From the NCBI GenBank assembly GCA_963790965.1, contig CAWBQO010000006.1, positions 744,001 to 808,000 of the forward strand: DNA of 64,000 nucleotides, given 5' to 3'. This DNA is from CAWBQO01 sp963790965 (GTDB lineage Bacteria > Bacteroidota > Rhodothermia > Rhodothermales > DASSAV01). The notes beneath the pieces are model-generated. The model saw only the letters and a list, made by a program, of their open reading frames with translations. It made no database searches and had not been told where the DNA came from. Position 1 is the stretch's first letter. Each line of letters starts with the position of its first letter. Both the position numbers and the translations under genes were made by a program. Positions 63,666-64,000 of this stretch are shown here, in pieces.

Positions 63666-64000
63666 ATGAAAAAGGGTGTTCTCTTAATTCCGGCCGTTAT
63701 CCTCGCACTCGTCCTCGCCGGGTTTGCGGCACAGGATGACGGCTTGTTTGCCCTTCGCAAGAACTTCCAGATCTTCAGTTCGCTCTACGAAGAACTCGTC
63801 GGCGGGTACGTGGATGACCTCGATCCGGAAAAGCTCATGCGCGCCGGTATCGACGCCATGCTCGCCGACCTCGATCCGTATACCGTCTTCTACGACGAGG
63901 CGGATAATACCGAGATCGACATCATCACGCGCGGACGGTACGCGGGCGTCGGACTGAACGTTGGGGTGCGCGCCGGGCGCATTACCGTTCTCGCGCCGCT
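63666..64000 (+). CDS. S41 (CtpA-type) peptidase, N-terminal part, cut by window end
   Basis: From ATG 63666: a signal peptide (KKGVLLIPAVILALVLAGFAA), then the helical N-terminal segment typical of carboxy-terminal processing proteases (NFQIFSSLYEELVGGYVDDLDPEKLMRAGIDAMLADLDPYTVFYDEADNTEIDIITRGRYAGVGLNVG), where LDPYT and YAGVGL lead into the PDZ domain. The catalytic Ser-Lys pair lies beyond the window. No stop codon before 64000. Likely periplasmic. Confidence 0.88.
   Translation, partial: MKKGVLLIPAVILALVLAGFAAQDDGLFALRKNFQIFSSLYEELVGGYVDDLDPEKLMRAGIDAMLADLDPYTVFYDEADNTEIDIITRGRYAGVGLNVGVRAGRITVLAP

Overview
The window looks like a chromosomal segment of a high-GC member of the Bacteroidota/Rhodothermota side of the tree (inference). 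The evidence is: a complete BatA-BatB-BatC-BatD-BatE (aerotolerance) gene set, a secreted glycosidase ending in a type IX secretion (Por) sorting domain, Bacteroidota-style SbsA-like Ig lipoproteins, DUF4159 and UPF0173 proteins, and weak or absent Shine-Dalgarno sequences. No rRNA, tRNA, CRISPR array or complete transposase gene was recognised.

Layout. 1-2332 (+): recJ (5' end cut by the window edge) and coaE. 2428-5417 (-): a Wzc/GumC-type tyrosine autokinase with a Tyr-Gly tail, and an SLBB export protein. 5816-16307 (-): one long gene string transcribed as antiporter -> Bat-associated membrane protein -> sirtuin cobB -> batA -> (repeat element) -> batB -> two batC-like genes -> batD -> batE -> tdk. 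16853-23094: LURP-one-like protein, small lipoprotein, YfcE-type phosphodiesterase, an HNH nuclease gene broken by an in-frame TGA, a YfcC-type carrier and two adjacent SpoU rRNA/tRNA methyltransferases. 23235-32269 (+): glutamate dehydrogenase, an exported unknown, an Ig-like lipoprotein, nnrE-nnrD fusion, VanZ-like protein, class A PBP and an orphan. 32455-40714 (mostly -): cysE-cysK, an OmpA-like lipoprotein, FNT channel, VOC protein, two adjacent lipoprotein genes (one frameshifted, one behind a C9 tract) and a repeat block. 40715-45850 (-): copZ-copA-glutaredoxin operon, an outer-membrane protein, a metal-dependent hydrolase. 46862-51769 (+): T9SS glycosidase and ClC channel. 52574-55801 (-): Fic protein, radical SAM protein, divergent DprA-like protein. 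55959-64000: patatin, DUF4159, DUF4359, a mosaic pair of Uma2 nucleases, glyA, a phosphoribosyltransferase, tatC and the start of an S41 protease.

The most striking feature is not a gene. Seven copies of a ~168-bp element (R1-R7) lie in intergenic gaps, all in the same orientation. They have terminal inverted repeats (GAGGCTGTTGA...TCAACAGCC) and a central palindrome (CCCCCTTGAGGGGG). Two copies have perfect 4-bp flanking duplications (CTAA/CTAA and CAAA/CAAA). This is a MITE-like non-autonomous element family; one copy sits inside the bat operon. A second repeat family (AGATCCTTC...GGATGAC core) is nested with it and shares similar ends. Other points worth attention are the broken HNH gene, the sirtuin and antiporter within the bat operon, two simple-sequence tracts in one lipoprotein operon, the mosaic Uma2 pair, and an operon joining a degenerate DprA-like protein with a radical SAM enzyme.
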